From Variovorax gracilis (lineage in GTDB: Bacteria > Pseudomonadota > Gammaproteobacteria > Burkholderiales > Burkholderiaceae_C): 64,000 bases of DNA. The first letter of the stretch is position 1, and each line of letters opens with the position of its first letter. Below, in pieces: positions 18,061-26,542 of the stretch. The DNA lies in the NCBI RefSeq assembly GCF_030317115.1, contig NZ_JASZYF010000002.1, positions 248,001-312,000 on the forward strand. The letters run 5' to 3'. Below the pieces are notes generated by a model, which worked only from the letters and a program-made list of their open reading frames with translations, was not told the DNA's origin and ran no database searches. A program made the translations under genes and the position numbers.

Positions 18061-19051
18061 GGCAGGACGCGCTCTCCGATTTCGTCGATTTCGACGTGTT
18101 GTCGGCCGGCCCGATCGTGCAGGCGATGTCGAACGCCTTCGACCGCTACTGGCGCAGCGACCGCGTCTATCCGGTGGCATCGGTGGTCCGCACACCGTTG
18201 AAGCAGGACGCTCGATCGAGCTTCGACGAACTCGTTCGTCAGGCAGGCGAGCCGATCCCCGAACGCGCCATCGACGTGCTCGGGCGCGCGCCCGTGGCGC
18301 GGGAACTCGACGACGCAAGCTTGAAGCTCTTCGCCGCACATGCGCGCTTGTTCGTCGATGACCCCATGAAGGGTTCAGCCGAACTCGCAGGCGACGTGTC
18401 CGAAGCGACGGTCACCGATCGCACGATCGGCCTCATGGCCACGGCGCGGAGGAACGTGCGCATCGTGTCGCCCTATTTCATCCCCGGCGACCGTGCCATC
18501 GACCTGTTCGAGAAGGCACGCGTCGCAGGGGGCGCCGGCAATGTCACGGTGGTCACGAATTCACTGGCGTCGACCGATGAACCGCTCGTCTACGGGGAGT
18601 ACGCCAAGTACAGACTGCGCATGCTCCAGGCCGGCGTGCGCATCTTCGAGGTCGACGCCCGGATGGGCGCGGCGCCCGGATCAGGCCAACCGGGCGTCGG
18701 AACCCGCGAAGGCGCGGTCACGAGGTTGCACGCCAAGGTCGCGACCTTGACGAGCACCTCGTCTACGTGGGCTCCATGAACTTCGACGGCCGCTCTGCCC
18801 ACAGGAATACGGAGATCGGATTGGTCATTGACAGCCCGGAAGTCGCGCACACCCTGAGTTCGATCTCACGCGGCAATCTCCTCAAGGTGGCCTACGAGTT
18901 GCGGCTGTCGCCGGACGGCTCGGCGATCGTCTGGATCAGCCGCGACGAAAGCGGCCGGGAAGTCGTGCACGATTCGGAGCCGCACAGCACCTGGTGGACA
19001 CGGCTCAAGCTGGGTTTGCTCCTGCCCTGGCTGAACAAGGACGAGTTGTAG
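18061..19051 (+). pseudogene. Remnant of a phospholipase D/cardiolipin synthase-like gene (5' truncated and frameshifted)
   Basis: The central and C-terminal parts of a two-HKD phospholipase D-family protein. Reading starts abruptly with DALSDFVDFDVLSAGPIV, so the N-terminal region including the first HKD motif is absent. The second HKD begins correctly as RLHAKVAT at about 18740, then the frame changes: DEHLVYVGSMNFDGRSAHRN continues one frame over, consistent with one missing T in ACCT(T)TGAC. The remainder to NKDEL is intact. Two lesions, an upstream truncation joined to DUF1254 code and a frameshift in the catalytic motif, make this a decayed gene rather than a sequencing slip alone. Confidence 0.8.
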
Positions 19052-19103
19052 GCCAGCGTCGAGCAGCCACGGATCGTGCAGGCCTGGGCTCTCCAAGCGA
19101 CTC

Positions 19104-20159
19104 TCAATGCCGGTGGCTGCTTGCCAGCGCCCGGCGGTAGTGCTCTGCGAGCACGTCGCGCCCCCAGTCCCCTTCGAAGTCACGCCACACGTTGTGGATG
19201 TGGTTGCCACCCGAGTTGTCCCATTCGATCAGGAAGCGCGCGCCCTGGATGCGCCAGTAGTGCGGCTGGCCGCGCTCGGTGGCGCCCGCCCATCCGAAGC
19301 GGATGCCGTCCAGGCCGCCCGCGCGCACGCTTTCCAGTCGCTGCTGCGCCAACGACGATTCGGCCACCGAGGCGAGCGATTCGACGATGCGCAGCAGCAG
19401 GGCCTGCTGCGCTGCGTCCATGGCGCTGAAGGCCAGGCCCACGGGTGCCAATGGGTCCAGTTGGGCGGCATTGCGCGTGACGATGTCACCGAACGGCCGG
19501 GCATTGAATACGGCCTGCTGGCGCTGCGCCGGCGAGAGCGCGGCGAGCAGCGCGAAGGCGCGGTCCTCCTCCTCGCCCAGCGCGCGCTGGCCCTGGCGCG
19601 GGCCTTTGTTGGCGATGTCGCGCGGTACCTGCGCCGGATTGGCGCCCAGGAACTGCGGCAGCGTGGCCACGACCTGGCCGTCGGCCAGCGTGAAGTGCAG
19701 CGAGAGATGGTGCCCTTCGATGCGCCAGCCCCAGGGCGAACTGGCGTGCGGCGTGCCGAACAATGCGATGGCGTAGTTCTCCGGATCGCGCGAGAGGCCG
19801 AAGGCTTCGATCTCGCGCAGCGCGATTTCCAAGGCGATGATGGCCTGCACCTTGACCAGCCCCGGCTCCGACAGAGCCGCAGCCAGCAACTGCTGCGCGG
19901 CCTGGCGCTGTGCATCCTGCATGGCCTTGAATGCAATGCCGGGCCGGCTGCGCGGCGTGTAGTTCCAATCGCCGCGCGCCTCCAGCGAGAACGGCCGCAG
20001 CAGTTCCGGCTGCTGCCCCGCCGGTGTCGCGTCCAGCAGCGCCCGTGCCGCGGCCGTCATCGCCTGCGCGGCGCGGCTGGTGTCGCCCGCGGCCGCAAGT
20101 GGCGCCACGGCGAGCAGGGTCCAGCATGTCATCCAGGCAGAGAGAGTGCGCAACAGCAT
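19104..20159 (-). CDS. DUF3500-family exported protein
   Basis: Protein of 351 residues with a signal peptide (MLLRTLSAWMTCWTLLAVAP then LAAAGD), therefore probably periplasmic. The body matches the DUF3500 pattern: LRPFSLEARGDWNYTPR, a GWRIEGHHLSLHFTLADG segment, FLGANPAQV, and a C-terminal IEWDNSGGNHIHNVWRDFEG. The conserved histidines and the family's co-occurrence with catabolic genes hint at a small-molecule role, but no activity is established to my knowledge. I chose the Met at 20159 because AAGGA precedes it by 5-7 bases and it begins the signal sequence. It lies 73 bp downstream of the DUF2252 gene on the same strand. Confidence 0.82.
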   Translation of the reverse strand: MLLRTLSAWMTCWTLLAVAPLAAAGDTSRAAQAMTAAARALLDATPAGQQPELLRPFSLEARGDWNYTPRSRPGIAFKAMQDAQRQAAQQLLAAALSEPGLVKVQAIIALEIALREIEAFGLSRDPENYAIALFGTPHASSPWGWRIEGHHLSLHFTLADGQVVATLPQFLGANPAQVPRDIANKGPRQGQRALGEEEDRAFALLAALSPAQRQQAVFNARPFGDIVTRNAAQLDPLAPVGLAFSAMDAAQQALLLRIVESLASVAESSLAQQRLESVRAGGLDGIRFGWAGATERGQPHYWRIQGARFLIEWDNSGGNHIHNVWRDFEGDWGRDVLAEHYRRALASSHRH

Positions 20160-20232
20160 GGTTGGTCCTTCCACGTGAGCAGTCGATGCGAACGCGCGGC
20201 GATAGGCGCGCCGGCACACGAGGCTTCTGAAG

Positions 20233-21675
20233 TCAGGGCGCCGCCACCTCCACCTCGCCCCTGCGCGCCGCCGCCGCAAACGCCTCATGATCCCGCCGCG
20301 TCTGCTCCGCATACCCGGCCGCGAAGCGCACCAGCGCATCGTCGAAGGCCTCCGACTTGCCCAGGTAGCCAGCGATCATTGCCGCATCCCCTGACTTGGC
20401 ATGCGCCAGCGCAAGAGCCCAGCCGCAGAGCCCGCAGTATTCCGCGAATGCGGCCGGCGTGGTTTCGCCCATCTTGAGTTCGACCCCACCCTTCATGTCG
20501 CGCAACTGCCGGACGTAGAAGTCGGTCCCGTCGAGCTGGCCCCAGCCGAGAAAGATGTCCGGCGAGCCCTGGATCAGCCGCTGGCCCACCACCACGCGCT
20601 GACCCTGGTTCTGCGGCCCCTTGTTCGGGCCGGGCCACGCAACGTAAGGGGAAAGCACCGAGGGCTGCGCCTCCTTGATCTGCAGGAAGAGCGGATCGTC
20701 CTCGTCCCGCCCCTGCATCAGCACCACCCAACAGCGCGTGCCGACGCTGCCCACGCCCACCACCTTCTGCGCGACATCGAGGACCGTGTAGCGCGAAAAC
20801 AGGAAGCGGCGCTCGGGCGCCAGCGAATCGAGATAGGCGGCCAGGAAGTGGCCCAGCGCGTCATCCACCGGCCTGCCGGCCGAGGTGTGGCTCACACGCA
20901 CGATGAACGGATGCTGCTCGACGATGCGGTGCTGGTCGTCCACCAGGTCGGTCATCTTGTCGAGCACCTGCAGGTGGTTTCGCTTGCGCGCCTTGTCCAG
21001 CAGGGCGGAGGCGGCATTGCGCCACCAGGGCGAGATCGCCTCCAGCAGCCGCGCGCTGTCGATGGTGTCGTACCAGATCTCCAGCAGCCCCATGCCGGCA
21101 TAGCGCCGCATGCGTTGCCGATAGCGGGTCGCGGCGGAGCGCACCGCGGCCTCGCACGAATCGCGGTCACCGCCCAAGTGCAGCGAGGCGACGTACGCGC
21201 TGGCGGCAAGCCGCTTGATGTCCCACTCCCAGGGGCCGGGCTGGGTCTCGTCGAAATCGTTGATCGCGAAAACGAGCTGGCGCTCGGCCGACGCGAACAC
21301 GCCGAAATTGGCGACATGCATGTCGCCGCAGGCCTGCACGCGCAGCGCCGTCGTCGGCGTCGGCGCGAGATCGGCGGCCATCACGGCTGCGGAACCCCGC
21401 AGGAAGGCGAAGGGCGACTGAAGCATGCGCGCGTGGCGCACCGGCACCAGCTGCGGCAGCCGCGTTCGGGCCTGGGCGAGCAGGATGCCCACCGGGTCGA
21501 CGCCCGCCGGCCGCTCGAAGGCGCCGTGGCTCGCTCGGGGAACGCGTTCGCGAATCGTCTTGCCGATCGCCATGCGTTCGTCGACCGTCGGCTTGCGCGC
21601 TGTGAATGCGCTCGACAGCTCCTGGGCCCGCGTCGCGTCTTCGGTGCTGGCCTCGGCCTTCTTCGTACGTGCCAT
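20233..21675 (-). CDS. DUF2252-family (kinase-like fold) protein
   Basis: Cytoplasmic protein of about 480 residues belonging to the DUF2252 family, which has distant resemblance to aminoglycoside phosphotransferase-like kinases. Recognisable segments are SPFAFLRGSAAVMAADL, the putative catalytic loop ACGDMHVANFGVF, the metal-binding-like AINDFDETQPGPWEWDIKRL, and a C-terminal WALALAHAKSGDAAMIAGYLG. HxN and DFD-type motifs suggest ATP-dependent phosphotransfer, but no substrate is known. GGAGG lies immediately upstream of the start at 21675; a longer reading starting further upstream lacks support. It may be co-transcribed with the DUF3500 gene. Confidence 0.85.
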   Translation of the reverse strand: MARTKKAEASTEDATRAQELSSAFTARKPTVDERMAIGKTIRERVPRASHGAFERPAGVDPVGILLAQARTRLPQLVPVRHARMLQSPFAFLRGSAAVMAADLAPTPTTALRVQACGDMHVANFGVFASAERQLVFAINDFDETQPGPWEWDIKRLAASAYVASLHLGGDRDSCEAAVRSAATRYRQRMRRYAGMGLLEIWYDTIDSARLLEAISPWWRNAASALLDKARKRNHLQVLDKMTDLVDDQHRIVEQHPFIVRVSHTSAGRPVDDALGHFLAAYLDSLAPERRFLFSRYTVLDVAQKVVGVGSVGTRCWVVLMQGRDEDDPLFLQIKEAQPSVLSPYVAWPGPNKGPQNQGQRVVVGQRLIQGSPDIFLGWGQLDGTDFYVRQLRDMKGGVELKMGETTPAAFAEYCGLCGWALALAHAKSGDAAMIAGYLGKSEAFDDALVRFAAGYAEQTRRDHEAFAAAARRGEVEVAAP

Positions 21676-21868
21676 GAATCCTCCGGTGTGTCCTACGGAC
21701 TTCATTCTGGGTGCCATTCCATCCGAAGGGAAGGCCGCGCGCCGCGCATGAATCAGAGCAGTCTGATGGACGCTGGCTGGCACGAAACTTAAATTTCACC
21801 GCTCCCCACTGCGCCCCCGGCCGAACCATTGCAACCCTGCTTCCGTGGGGTTCCGGCCCTCCCCACCC

Positions 21869-22849
21869 ATGAGATCCACCTTCGATACCGGCTTGCGTAT
21901 TCCCGCCAAGGTCTACCTTTTCAAGGCACTTCATCCCCTCCTCCGGCGTACAGGGCGCTACTTGCTTCTGGCCAGGCAGAGCCGGCGCTTCTTCCTGATG
22001 CCGGGGGACTATGTGAGCAGCTACACCGCGCAGTTCGGTCTGTTCGAAGCGGAGGAAGTCGAGGTTTCCCGCCGCCTCTGCAAAGCCCTGTTCGGATCGG
22101 CCCAGCTCGCGGCCTCGACGATGATCGACGTCGGCGCGCACATCGGAACGTACAGCACGGCACTGGGCGCGAAGTTCGGACGCATCGTTGCCATCGATGC
22201 GGTCGAGGCGTTTGCCCATGTGGTCCGGGCCAACCTGAGATGGAACGGATTGCAGGACAAGGCGCGCGTGCTGCATTGCGCCGTGGCCGACCATGAAGGC
22301 CACGCCGACATCGTCGTGGAGCGGTCGCTCAACATGGGCCACTCGCGGATCGCTGCCGAGGCCGAGCCGGCAGCCGGAGAGGCCCAGACGCGCGAGCGCG
22401 TCGCGGTCTCGACGCTCGACACGATCGTCCGCGAGAACTCGGCCGACCAGCGAGTCCGCTTCATCAAGATCGACGTGGAAGGCCATGAGGTCGCCGCGCT
22501 GCGCGGCGCGTTGGGTGTTCTGGCCGCGCATCGGCCTCTGGTGCTGTGCGAGATCGATCGTGGAAACCTGCGCGCAGTCAAGGAGTGCCTTGGCACGCTG
22601 CCTGCGCCCTACGACGTCTGGCACGTCGCAAGAGGCACGCCCGGCCGCCACATCGTTCGTCGGGTCTGGGACGTCGTGACAGGTGGCCAGCCCGTTGTCA
22701 TGACCAGGCTCGAAGCCAGCGACAACCCGGCGCACATGTCCTGCGTGCTGCTGATCCCGAGGGAATACGTGCCGCGGATTGCCAGCGCCTTCTCCAAGCC
22801 GACGCGCATCGACCCCAGCCTCTGCATCCAGGTCCCCCGTTTGCGCTGA
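21869..22849 (+). CDS. FkbM-family methyltransferase
   Basis: SAM-dependent methyltransferase of 326 residues. The cofactor-binding motif I is STMIDVGAHIGTYS, followed by the acidic strand end IVAIDAVEAF, and the FkbM hallmark FIKIDVEGHEVAALRGA near residue 205. FkbM-type enzymes methylate hydroxyls of sugars or secondary metabolites, often in surface polysaccharides. No glycosyltransferase or biosynthetic cluster is adjacent, so the acceptor is unknown. A second in-frame Met at 21845 is possible. The 193 bp gap before it, divergent from the DUF2252 gene, shows no promoter that I would defend. Confidence 0.85.
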   Translation: MRSTFDTGLRIPAKVYLFKALHPLLRRTGRYLLLARQSRRFFLMPGDYVSSYTAQFGLFEAEEVEVSRRLCKALFGSAQLAASTMIDVGAHIGTYSTALGAKFGRIVAIDAVEAFAHVVRANLRWNGLQDKARVLHCAVADHEGHADIVVERSLNMGHSRIAAEAEPAAGEAQTRERVAVSTLDTIVRENSADQRVRFIKIDVEGHEVAALRGALGVLAAHRPLVLCEIDRGNLRAVKECLGTLPAPYDVWHVARGTPGRHIVRRVWDVVTGGQPVVMTRLEASDNPAHMSCVLLIPREYVPRIASAFSKPTRIDPSLCIQVPRLR

Positions 22850-23007
22850 GGGACACCCCTCGGAACAGCCATTTCCTGGCGCCGTGAACGGTGCGCCGGG
22901 CAGAGGCGTGCCCAGCGGCGCCTGGTGCACGCGAATTTCGTCCGGCAAGCCCGCCCGGGTTTCGTCGGCGGTCCATCTCAACGTCCGTTCTATTCAAGGA
23001 AATCCGT

Positions 23008-23973
23008 ATGAAACAAGCGAAGAACCTTTCAGCTGTCGGTGGCGCCATGCTGGTGATCGGCCTGCTGCATGGATGTGGTGGCGGCGGTGGTGGCGGCGTC
23101 GCGACTCTGCCGACCGTCGGCAGCACGGCAACGCCAGAGGGCCCCGCCTCCAGCTCGGAGCCCGAGCCCGCATCCGAGCCCATCGTCGCCGTGCCGACGC
23201 CCCCGGCCGACACGGCCAAGGATTCGCGGGAACCCGTCGAAGGCAGCGAGCCGGCACCCTCCCTGCGCGCACCGCAGCCCGGGTCCACCGCCGCGGTGGG
23301 CAATGACAGCGAAGGCGTCTACGAATCGATATTCGGGTACGCCTACGTCAGCGCGAGCGGCAAGGTCGTTCGGCAGTTCAATGTGGGATTGCTCTGGGGC
23401 TCTATCGACATCTCCGGGTCGAACTGGATATTCAATCCGGAAACGGAATACACCTTCGTTACCGTCGATCCGGTGACGGGCTCAGGGACGTTCTCGCCCA
23501 AGGCTTCGATGGACGGCACCTATTCGCGTCGCGGCAGCGCGTCGGCATTCGGGCCCCTGACCTACAGCTTCGCCAACGCCCTGGCCGTCGATCAGACCAG
23601 CGTTGCGGGCACATGGTCAACGCCCGATACCTTGGGGATGGGCATGTCGATCATGGTGGACAAGACCGGCGCATTCGCCGGCAGCACGTCCGGCAGCAGG
23701 ATCGGCGTTTGCAAGCTCTCCGGGACCTTGCTGCTGGCTGAGCCGGATTCGGCCAAGAATGCCTACGCCACCACGTTGAACGCGGAGAACGCCGCCACTG
23801 GCACCGAGAGCAAATGCCAGCTCCTGTCCGACATGCCCTACGTCGGTCCGTCCGCGATCGTTTTCCACCCTGCGGGCAGGTATGTGACAAACGGGTACTT
23901 CAGAACCATCGCGTTGACGATCCGGCAGGAAGGCACCAAGGCCTCCATGACGAACTACCTGCAAAAGCAGTAG
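23008..23973 (+). CDS. Hypothetical lipoprotein with poly-Gly and Pro/Glu-rich linker
   Basis: I do not recognise this protein. It has 321 residues. The signal VIGLLHGC is a lipobox, so Cys is the acylated N terminus, followed directly by a run of seven glycines and a linker rich in Pro, Glu, Ser and Thr to about residue 100, a common spacer between a lipid anchor and an outer domain. The folded part (GVYESIFGYAYVSASGK..., WNTP-like repeats of TYSRRGSASAFG and GTWSTPDTLGMGMSI) is beta-rich with two late cysteines that could pair. AAGGA lies 8 bases upstream of the start. It is convergent with the thioesterase gene (1 bp between stops). Confidence 0.7.
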   Translation: MKQAKNLSAVGGAMLVIGLLHGCGGGGGGGVATLPTVGSTATPEGPASSSEPEPASEPIVAVPTPPADTAKDSREPVEGSEPAPSLRAPQPGSTAAVGNDSEGVYESIFGYAYVSASGKVVRQFNVGLLWGSIDISGSNWIFNPETEYTFVTVDPVTGSGTFSPKASMDGTYSRRGSASAFGPLTYSFANALAVDQTSVAGTWSTPDTLGMGMSIMVDKTGAFAGSTSGSRIGVCKLSGTLLLAEPDSAKNAYATTLNAENAATGTESKCQLLSDMPYVGPSAIVFHPAGRYVTNGYFRTIALTIRQEGTKASMTNYLQKQ

Positions 23974-23974
23974 G

Positions 23975-24418
23975 TCAGACCGCCGAATCCGGCGCGCCGC
24001 GAACGATCGCGTCGCGCAGCGCCGCGGGAATCTCCACCGCTCGATGGCTGTCGAGCGATGTCGTGACCAGCACCTGGTGCATGCGCATGCGGGTTTCGCC
24101 CTGGTGGTCGAAGCAATGCAGCGCGAGCGTGAGCGAGCGCGTGCCCAGCCGCTCGACAGTGAGCCCGAGGATCACGCGGTCGCCCAGGCGGCTCACCGCA
24201 CGGAAGTCGGCCTCCAGGCGCACGGTCGGCAGGCCGATGCGCTGCTCGGCGATGAGCTTGTGATAGCCGATGCCCAGCTCTTCGTTCACCCAGTCTTCCA
24301 CCAGGCCGTTGAACATCACGAAGTACTGCGGGTAGAAGACGATGCCCGCCGGGTCGCAGTCCGAGAAACGGATCAGCCGCTCGCGGCGGAATTCGGCTGC
24401 CTTCTTCGCTTCGCTCAC
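23975..24418 (-). CDS. Acyl-CoA thioesterase (4-hydroxybenzoyl-CoA thioesterase-type hotdog fold)
   Basis: Small hotdog-fold thioesterase, 147 residues. The family signature FSDCDPAGIVFYPQYF has the catalytic Asp in the usual place, and RLGDRVILGLTVERLG and MHQVLVTT follow. It would hydrolyse an aromatic or short acyl-CoA, fitting the CoA ligases in this island. The start is a GTG ([10 protein letters not shown]) that overlaps the TGA of the MarR gene in a GTGA tetranucleotide, with GGAGGA upstream, so translation is coupled. It is the last gene of the minus-strand catabolic island. Which acyl-CoA it acts on is unknown. Confidence 0.88.
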   Translation of the reverse strand: MSEAKKAAEFRRERLIRFSDCDPAGIVFYPQYFVMFNGLVEDWVNEELGIGYHKLIAEQRIGLPTVRLEADFRAVSRLGDRVILGLTVERLGTRSLTLALHCFDHQGETRMRMHQVLVTTSLDSHRAVEIPAALRDAIVRGAPDSAV

Positions 24419-24954
24419 GCGCTCTCCTCCGCAGGCGGCTCGCCGCGCATCACATGCACCCGCAACTGGCCGAGTTGGCTGTGCAACTGGCGCACGGTCT
24501 TCACGTCGAGGCCGGCGAACATCTCCAGAATCCATTGCTCATGCTCCTTGGCCATCGCCTCGAAGCTGCGGCGGCCCTTGGGCGTGAGGCTGACGATCCA
24601 TGCGCGGCGGTCGTCCGGGCTGGCAGTGCGCGACACGACGCCTTCGCGTTCCAGCTCGTCGGTGAGGCCGGTCACGTTGCCGCCGGTCACCATCAGGTAG
24701 CGCGAGAGCACGCGCATCTTGAGCCCGTCACGGTAGCGGTACAACTGCGCCATGTAGTCGAAGCGTGCCAGCGTGATGTCGAAGCGTTCGCGCAGCCGCT
24801 TGCGGATCTCGGCCTCGATCTGCGTGGTGCTCGCCAGCATGCGCAGCCAGAGCTTGAGCACGGCATGGTCTTCCTGGCCGGCGCGCGCCTCGTGGCCGAG
24901 TTCCTCGGCATCGCTCAGCGCCGCATGCGAGGGGTCGTTGCCGATGTCCGTCAT
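24415..24954 (-). CDS. MarR-family transcriptional regulator (first of two in the island)
   Basis: Winged-helix regulator of 179 residues, longer than many MarR proteins because of an N-terminal extension of about 30 residues. The DNA-binding part includes [35 protein letters not shown] and the wing [19 protein letters not shown]. MarR proteins usually bind aromatic ligands and repress their own operon. It sits between an SDR and a thioesterase gene with ATGA/GTGA overlaps on both sides, so it is translated as part of that operon and is probably autoregulated through the palindrome at 25734-25748. The Variovorax auxin locus is known to contain two MarR genes; this may correspond to the second one. 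Confidence 0.88.
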   Translation of the reverse strand: MTDIGNDPSHAALSDAEELGHEARAGQEDHAVLKLWLRMLASTTQIEAEIRKRLRERFDITLARFDYMAQLYRYRDGLKMRVLSRYLMVTGGNVTGLTDELEREGVVSRTASPDDRRAWIVSLTPKGRRSFEAMAKEHEQWILEMFAGLDVKTVRQLHSQLGQLRVHVMRGEPPAEESA

Positions 24955-25724
24955 GTCACTTCTCCCCCCGAGACCGAGATCGACTGCCCGGTCATCGACG
25001 CCGCGCCTTCTCCGCACAGCCAGCGCACGGCGTCCGCCACCTCGGCGGGCTGCACGATGCGACGCTGCGGATTGACCCCGGCAAACTCAGCCAGCGCATC
25101 GGCTTCGCTGCGGCCCGTCTTGCCGACCACGTTCGCGACGCTGGCACGCAGGATGTCGGTGTCCGTGTAGCCGGGGCAGACGGCATTGACCGTGATGCCC
25201 TTGCGCGCCACTTCGAGTGCGAGCGAGCGCGTGAGGCCGACCACGCCGTGCTTCGCCGCCGTGTACGCCGCCACATAGGCATAGCCCTTCTGGCCCGCAG
25301 TGCTCGCGATATTGACGATTCGGCCCCAGCCGAGTTCCAGCATGTCGGGCAGCGCCGCCTGCGCGCACAGGAAGCTGCCGGTGAGGTTCACCGCCAGCAT
25401 GCGCCGCCACAGCTCCACCGAAGTCTTAAGGAAGGGTGCGCTCTCGGCCTGGCCCGCGTTGTTGACGAGGATCGCGACCGGGCCCGATGCCGCACGCGCG
25501 GCATCGAAGCCGGCGCGCACCGAATCGGCATCGCTCACGTCGGCTACAACCACACCGTGGCCAGTGCCCGGCAGTTCGTTCTGCACGCGGTGCAGCGCTG
25601 CTCGGTCGCGGCCGAGCAGGCTGACGCGCGCCCCTTGGGCCGCCAGGGTCCTGGCGATTTCGGCGCCGATGCCGCGTGCGGCGCCTGTGATGACGGCATG
25701 CCGCCCATTCAGTGCTTGGCTCAT
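24951..25724 (-). CDS. SDR-family dehydrogenase/reductase
   Basis: Classical short-chain dehydrogenase of 257 residues. The cofactor loop is TGAARGIG, the NNAG motif is LVNNAGQAE, and the catalytic Ser and YxxxK are [22 protein letters not shown]. It resembles 3-hydroxyacyl/acetoacetyl-CoA reductases (PhbB/FabG group) and would oxidise or reduce a hydroxy- or oxo-intermediate. It is the first gene of a three-gene set with MarR and thioesterase, overlapping the MarR start in ATGA. A candidate -10 (TAAAAT, 25752-25757 on the minus strand) and an operator lie directly upstream. Confidence 0.9.
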   Translation of the reverse strand: MSQALNGRHAVITGAARGIGAEIARTLAAQGARVSLLGRDRAALHRVQNELPGTGHGVVVADVSDADSVRAGFDAARAASGPVAILVNNAGQAESAPFLKTSVELWRRMLAVNLTGSFLCAQAALPDMLELGWGRIVNIASTAGQKGYAYVAAYTAAKHGVVGLTRSLALEVARKGITVNAVCPGYTDTDILRASVANVVGKTGRSEADALAEFAGVNPQRRIVQPAEVADAVRWLCGEGAASMTGQSISVSGGEVT

Positions 25725-25733
25725 GGTCTGGAA

Positions 25734-25757
25734 TTGGTTGACAACTAAATAATTTTA
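25734..25757 (-). promoter_or_regulatory. Candidate MarR operator and -10 upstream of SDR-MarR-thioesterase genes
   Basis: TTGGTTGACAACTAA (25734-25748) is a 15-bp palindrome with one mismatch around a central base, ending 9 bp before the SDR start codon. On the minus strand it is preceded by TAAAAT (25752-25757), a good -10; no convincing -35 was seen. A repressor bound to the palindrome would block transcription initiation. The element ATTTAGTTGTCAA within it recurs with one change (ATTTAGATGTCAA) at 37479-37491 and in part at 54536-54546. Confidence 0.55.
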
Positions 25758-25788
25758 ACCGTTTGGATCTGGCGACCCGCGACGCGAC

Positions 25789-26538
25789 TCATCGCATCAG
25801 CCGTCCCCCGTTGAGGTCGAGCGTCGCGCCTGTCGTGAAGGCACCGGCCGCAGATGCGAGATACACAGCCGCCGCGGCGACCTCCTCCGCCCCGCCGAAG
25901 CGGCCGAGCGGAATGCCGGCCCGCACCGTGCGCTGGCGCGCCTCGTCCATGGCATCGAGCACCGGGCTCCTGATCGCGGCAGGCGCGATCGCGTTGACCG
26001 TGACGTCATGCGGCGCGAGTTCCTGCGCGAAGGAGCGCGTGAGCGCCAGGATGCCGGCCTTCGACGCGGCGTAATGAACGCCGGTCGCTGCACTGGCCCG
26101 CTGCCCCGCGATCGACGACAGGTTGATGATCCGGCCCGCGCCCCGGTCGCGCATGTGCAGCCCGGCGATGCGGCAGCCGAAGAAGACACCACGCAGGTTC
26201 ACCGCCATGACCTGGTCCCACTCCTCGGCCGGGATGTCCCAGAGCGAAGTCGATGGCGTGAGCGCGGCGTTGTTCACCATCACGTCGATGGCGCGGAAGC
26301 GCTGCACCGCGGCGTCGAAGCGCCGCGCAAAAGCAGTCTCGTCGCGCACGTCGAGCGGCAAGGCGATGCAATCGTGGGCCGCAGCGCGAAGGTCGGCGGC
26401 GACGGCGTCGGCCGCCGCCTCGTCGATATCCGTCAGCGCTACGCGCGCGCCCGCTTCAGCCAGCCCGCGCGCAATCGCAGCCCCGAGACCTTGCCCCGCG
26501 CCGGTCACGAAGGCGGTCCGCCCTGACAGCGAGAACAT
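25789..26538 (-). CDS. SDR-family oxidoreductase
   Basis: Second classical SDR of the island, 249 residues. Signatures: TGAGQGLG for the nucleotide, LTDIDE (acidic residue at the end of the second strand, suggesting NAD(H) preference), MVNNAALTP, and the catalytic LSSIAGQRASAATGVHYAASKAG. It lies 4 bp after the CoA-ligase stop, so it is translated in the same unit as the ligase and the transporter genes. It probably acts on a ring-derived alcohol or ketone in the same pathway; the substrate is not readable. Confidence 0.9.
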   Translation of the reverse strand: MFSLSGRTAFVTGAGQGLGAAIARGLAEAGARVALTDIDEAAADAVAADLRAAAHDCIALPLDVRDETAFARRFDAAVQRFRAIDVMVNNAALTPSTSLWDIPAEEWDQVMAVNLRGVFFGCRIAGLHMRDRGAGRIINLSSIAGQRASAATGVHYAASKAGILALTRSFAQELAPHDVTVNAIAPAAIRSPVLDAMDEARQRTVRAGIPLGRFGGAEEVAAAAVYLASAAGAFTTGATLDLNGGRLMR

Positions 26539-26542
26539 GGCC

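Noticed and set aside
23065..23100. Poly-Gly tract in the lipoprotein gene as a phase-variation site
   Set aside because: The glycines use mixed GGT/GGC codons, so there is no long homopolymer or simple repeat that would slip readily.
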